A stretch of 64,000 nt of DNA from Streptomyces alboflavus (GTDB taxonomy: Bacteria > Actinomycetota > Actinomycetes > Streptomycetales > Streptomycetaceae): NCBI RefSeq assembly GCF_000716675.1, contig NZ_JNXT01000012.1, forward strand, positions 62,001 through 126,000, in the 5' to 3' direction. Position 1 is the first letter of the stretch. The number at the start of each line of letters is the position of its first letter. Below are positions 63,141-64,000 of this stretch, piece after piece. The notes under the pieces were generated by a model, which was not told the DNA's origin, made no database searches, and saw nothing but the letters and a program-made list of their open reading frames with translations. Made by a program: the position numbers and the translations under genes.

Positions 63141-63241
63141 GGGGTGACCCCGGCAGGGCCGAGGGTGCCGGGCTGTCGGACAGGCCGGTGCAAGCTCGGG
63201 CGGGTGGGCGGGCAAGAGCCCGTCCCAGCCGACACACCCGG

Positions 63242-63919
63242 TCAGGGCGTCTCACGTTCGTGGTACGTCTTCCGCGTGTGCTCCGTATGCGCCCGCATGA
63301 CCTCCGTCGCCCCCGCCTCGTCACGCGCGGCGATCGCCGCGATGAGCGCGCGGTGCTCGATCCAGGACTGCTTGCCGCGCTGCCGGGCCACCGGCGTGTA
63401 GTACCAGCGGACACGCCGGTCGACCTGGGCGGCCAGCTCAGCGAGGACGACGTTCCCGGCCAGCTCCATCACCTTGGCGTGGAACGCGGCGTTCGTGGCG
63501 ACGACGAGGTCCACGTCACCGTCCGCGACGGCCGCCTCCCCCTTGGCGCACAGCTCCTCGAGGGCGGCGATCCCCGCCGACCCGGCGTTCGCGGCGGCGA
63601 GCCGCGCGGCCTCGGCCTCCAAGAGGGTGCGGACGGTGAGGAGTTGGTCGGCCTCCTCCTCCGTCGGCTCGTGCACGAACGCCCCCTGCGCGGGCCGCAG
63701 GTCCACCCACCCCTCGGTGTTCAGCCGCTGCAACGCCTCGCGCACGGGCTGCCTGGACACGCCCAGGTGTCCGGCGAGTTCGCTCTCGACGAGGTGCTGG
63801 CCAGGGCGCAGGGCGCGGGTGGTGATGAGTTCGAGCAGCGCCTCGTACACCCGCTCGCGCAGCGGGCCCGGCCGCTCCAACTTGGGCACTGTCCCCTGTG
63901 GCAGTCCTGCGGACAACAT
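63242..63919 (-). CDS. GntR/FCD-family transcriptional regulator
   Basis: 225 residues from the ATG at 63919, which follows AGGAGG; a frame from 63955 starts at TTG inside the promoter. GntR winged HTH: PLRERVYEALLELITTRALR, GQHLVESELAGHLGVSRQPV, REALQRLNTEGWVDL. FCD domain: RTLLEAEAARLAAANAG, NAAFHAKVMELAGNVVL (metal His), HRALIAAIAARDE. FCD regulators usually sense acids or sugar acids. Whether it controls the sugar genes here, the oxalate genes 30 kb away or genes beyond the window cannot be told. Confidence 0.88.
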   Translation of the reverse strand: MLSAGLPQGTVPKLERPGPLRERVYEALLELITTRALRPGQHLVESELAGHLGVSRQPVREALQRLNTEGWVDLRPAQGAFVHEPTEEEADQLLTVRTLLEAEAARLAAANAGSAGIAALEELCAKGEAAVADGDVDLVVATNAAFHAKVMELAGNVVLAELAAQVDRRVRWYYTPVARQRGKQSWIEHRALIAAIAARDEAGATEVMRAHTEHTRKTYHERETP

Positions 63920-63972
63920 CCCGGCCCCCTCCTGGACGACGTCAACCCGAGTCAAGCGAAACAGATTGGCTT

Positions 63973-63982
63973 TTGTCTACAG
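63973..63982. promoter_or_regulatory. FCD-type operator upstream of the GntR gene
   Basis: TTGTCTACAG fits the TGT-N2-ACA core of FCD-subfamily operators and lies 54 bases upstream of the start, where self-regulation would be expected. Confidence 0.4.
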
Positions 63983-64000
63983 TTTACCGAGCACAGGGGC

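Overview
The window is GC-rich actinobacterial chromosome, almost certainly Streptomyces. The grounds are strong third-position GC codon use, frequent GTG and TTG starts, ATGA/GTGA-coupled genes, Tat and lipoprotein signals, and DasR-like and GntR/ROK regulation. No taxonomic marker gene is present, so the genus is an inference from style and gene content.

Layout. (1) 1-3.4 kb: the 3' end of a large protein of unknown function, then a membrane-anchored type I periplasmic-binding-fold protein. (2) 3.6-13.1 kb: an uncharacterised biosynthetic locus. It holds a radical SAM/SPASM enzyme, a fused alpha/beta-hydrolase + DegT-type aminotransferase, a LuxC-like acyl reductase, a LuxE/PaaK-like adenylating enzyme, a PhyH-type dioxygenase, a Gfo/Idh oxidoreductase and a zinc alcohol dehydrogenase. 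Together the parts suggest carboxylate activation, reduction to an aldehyde and transamination to an amine. (3) 13.4-15.0 kb: a GH3 beta-N-acetylglucosaminidase behind two DasR-like operators. (4) 15.88-26.90 kb: an 11-kb element integrated in the 3' end of a tRNA-Leu(GAG) gene and bounded by perfect 22-bp repeats. It has a tyrosine integrase, a tiny excisionase, a DUF3987-type helicase/primase-like protein, its own major capsid and scaffold proteins, and a short cargo module (XRE regulator, small proteins, methyltransferase). I see no portal, terminase or tail genes and no conjugation genes, so it looks like a capsid-encoding phage satellite rather than a prophage or AICE.

(5) 27.1-28.4 kb: a DUF2254 membrane protein. 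(6) 28.5-40.5 kb: an oxalate/formate cluster. sucCD and an aldehyde dehydrogenase run leftward. A ThDP enzyme (probable oxalyl-CoA decarboxylase), formyl-CoA:oxalate CoA-transferase, a fused NDP-forming acyl-CoA synthetase and two tandem OFA-family antiporters run rightward. They share a divergent promoter region with a perfect inverted repeat. (7) 40.6-50.2 kb, leftward: a Tat-secreted sugar-isomerase-fold protein, then a tightly coupled Ebo-type operon (inositol-phosphate-synthase-like, a repeat protein, EboC/UbiA, TIM-barrel epimerase, EboA, EboB/TatD, EboE, phosphodiesterase). Several of these enzymes carry low-complexity insertions.

(8) 50.9-63.9 kb, leftward: a carbohydrate locus. It holds a ThuA+DUF1080 lipoprotein, a secreted PQQ-type sugar dehydrogenase with PKD and carbohydrate-binding modules, a five-gene operon (CUT2-type ABC ATPase, permease, binding protein, Gfo/Idh dehydrogenase, TIM-barrel isomerase), a ROK regulator and a GntR/FCD regulator. 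The content resembles 3-keto-glycoside processing coupled to sugar uptake.

All functions are inferred from sequence reading alone. No database search or folding was run. Starts were chosen by ribosome-binding site, coupling and domain boundaries.
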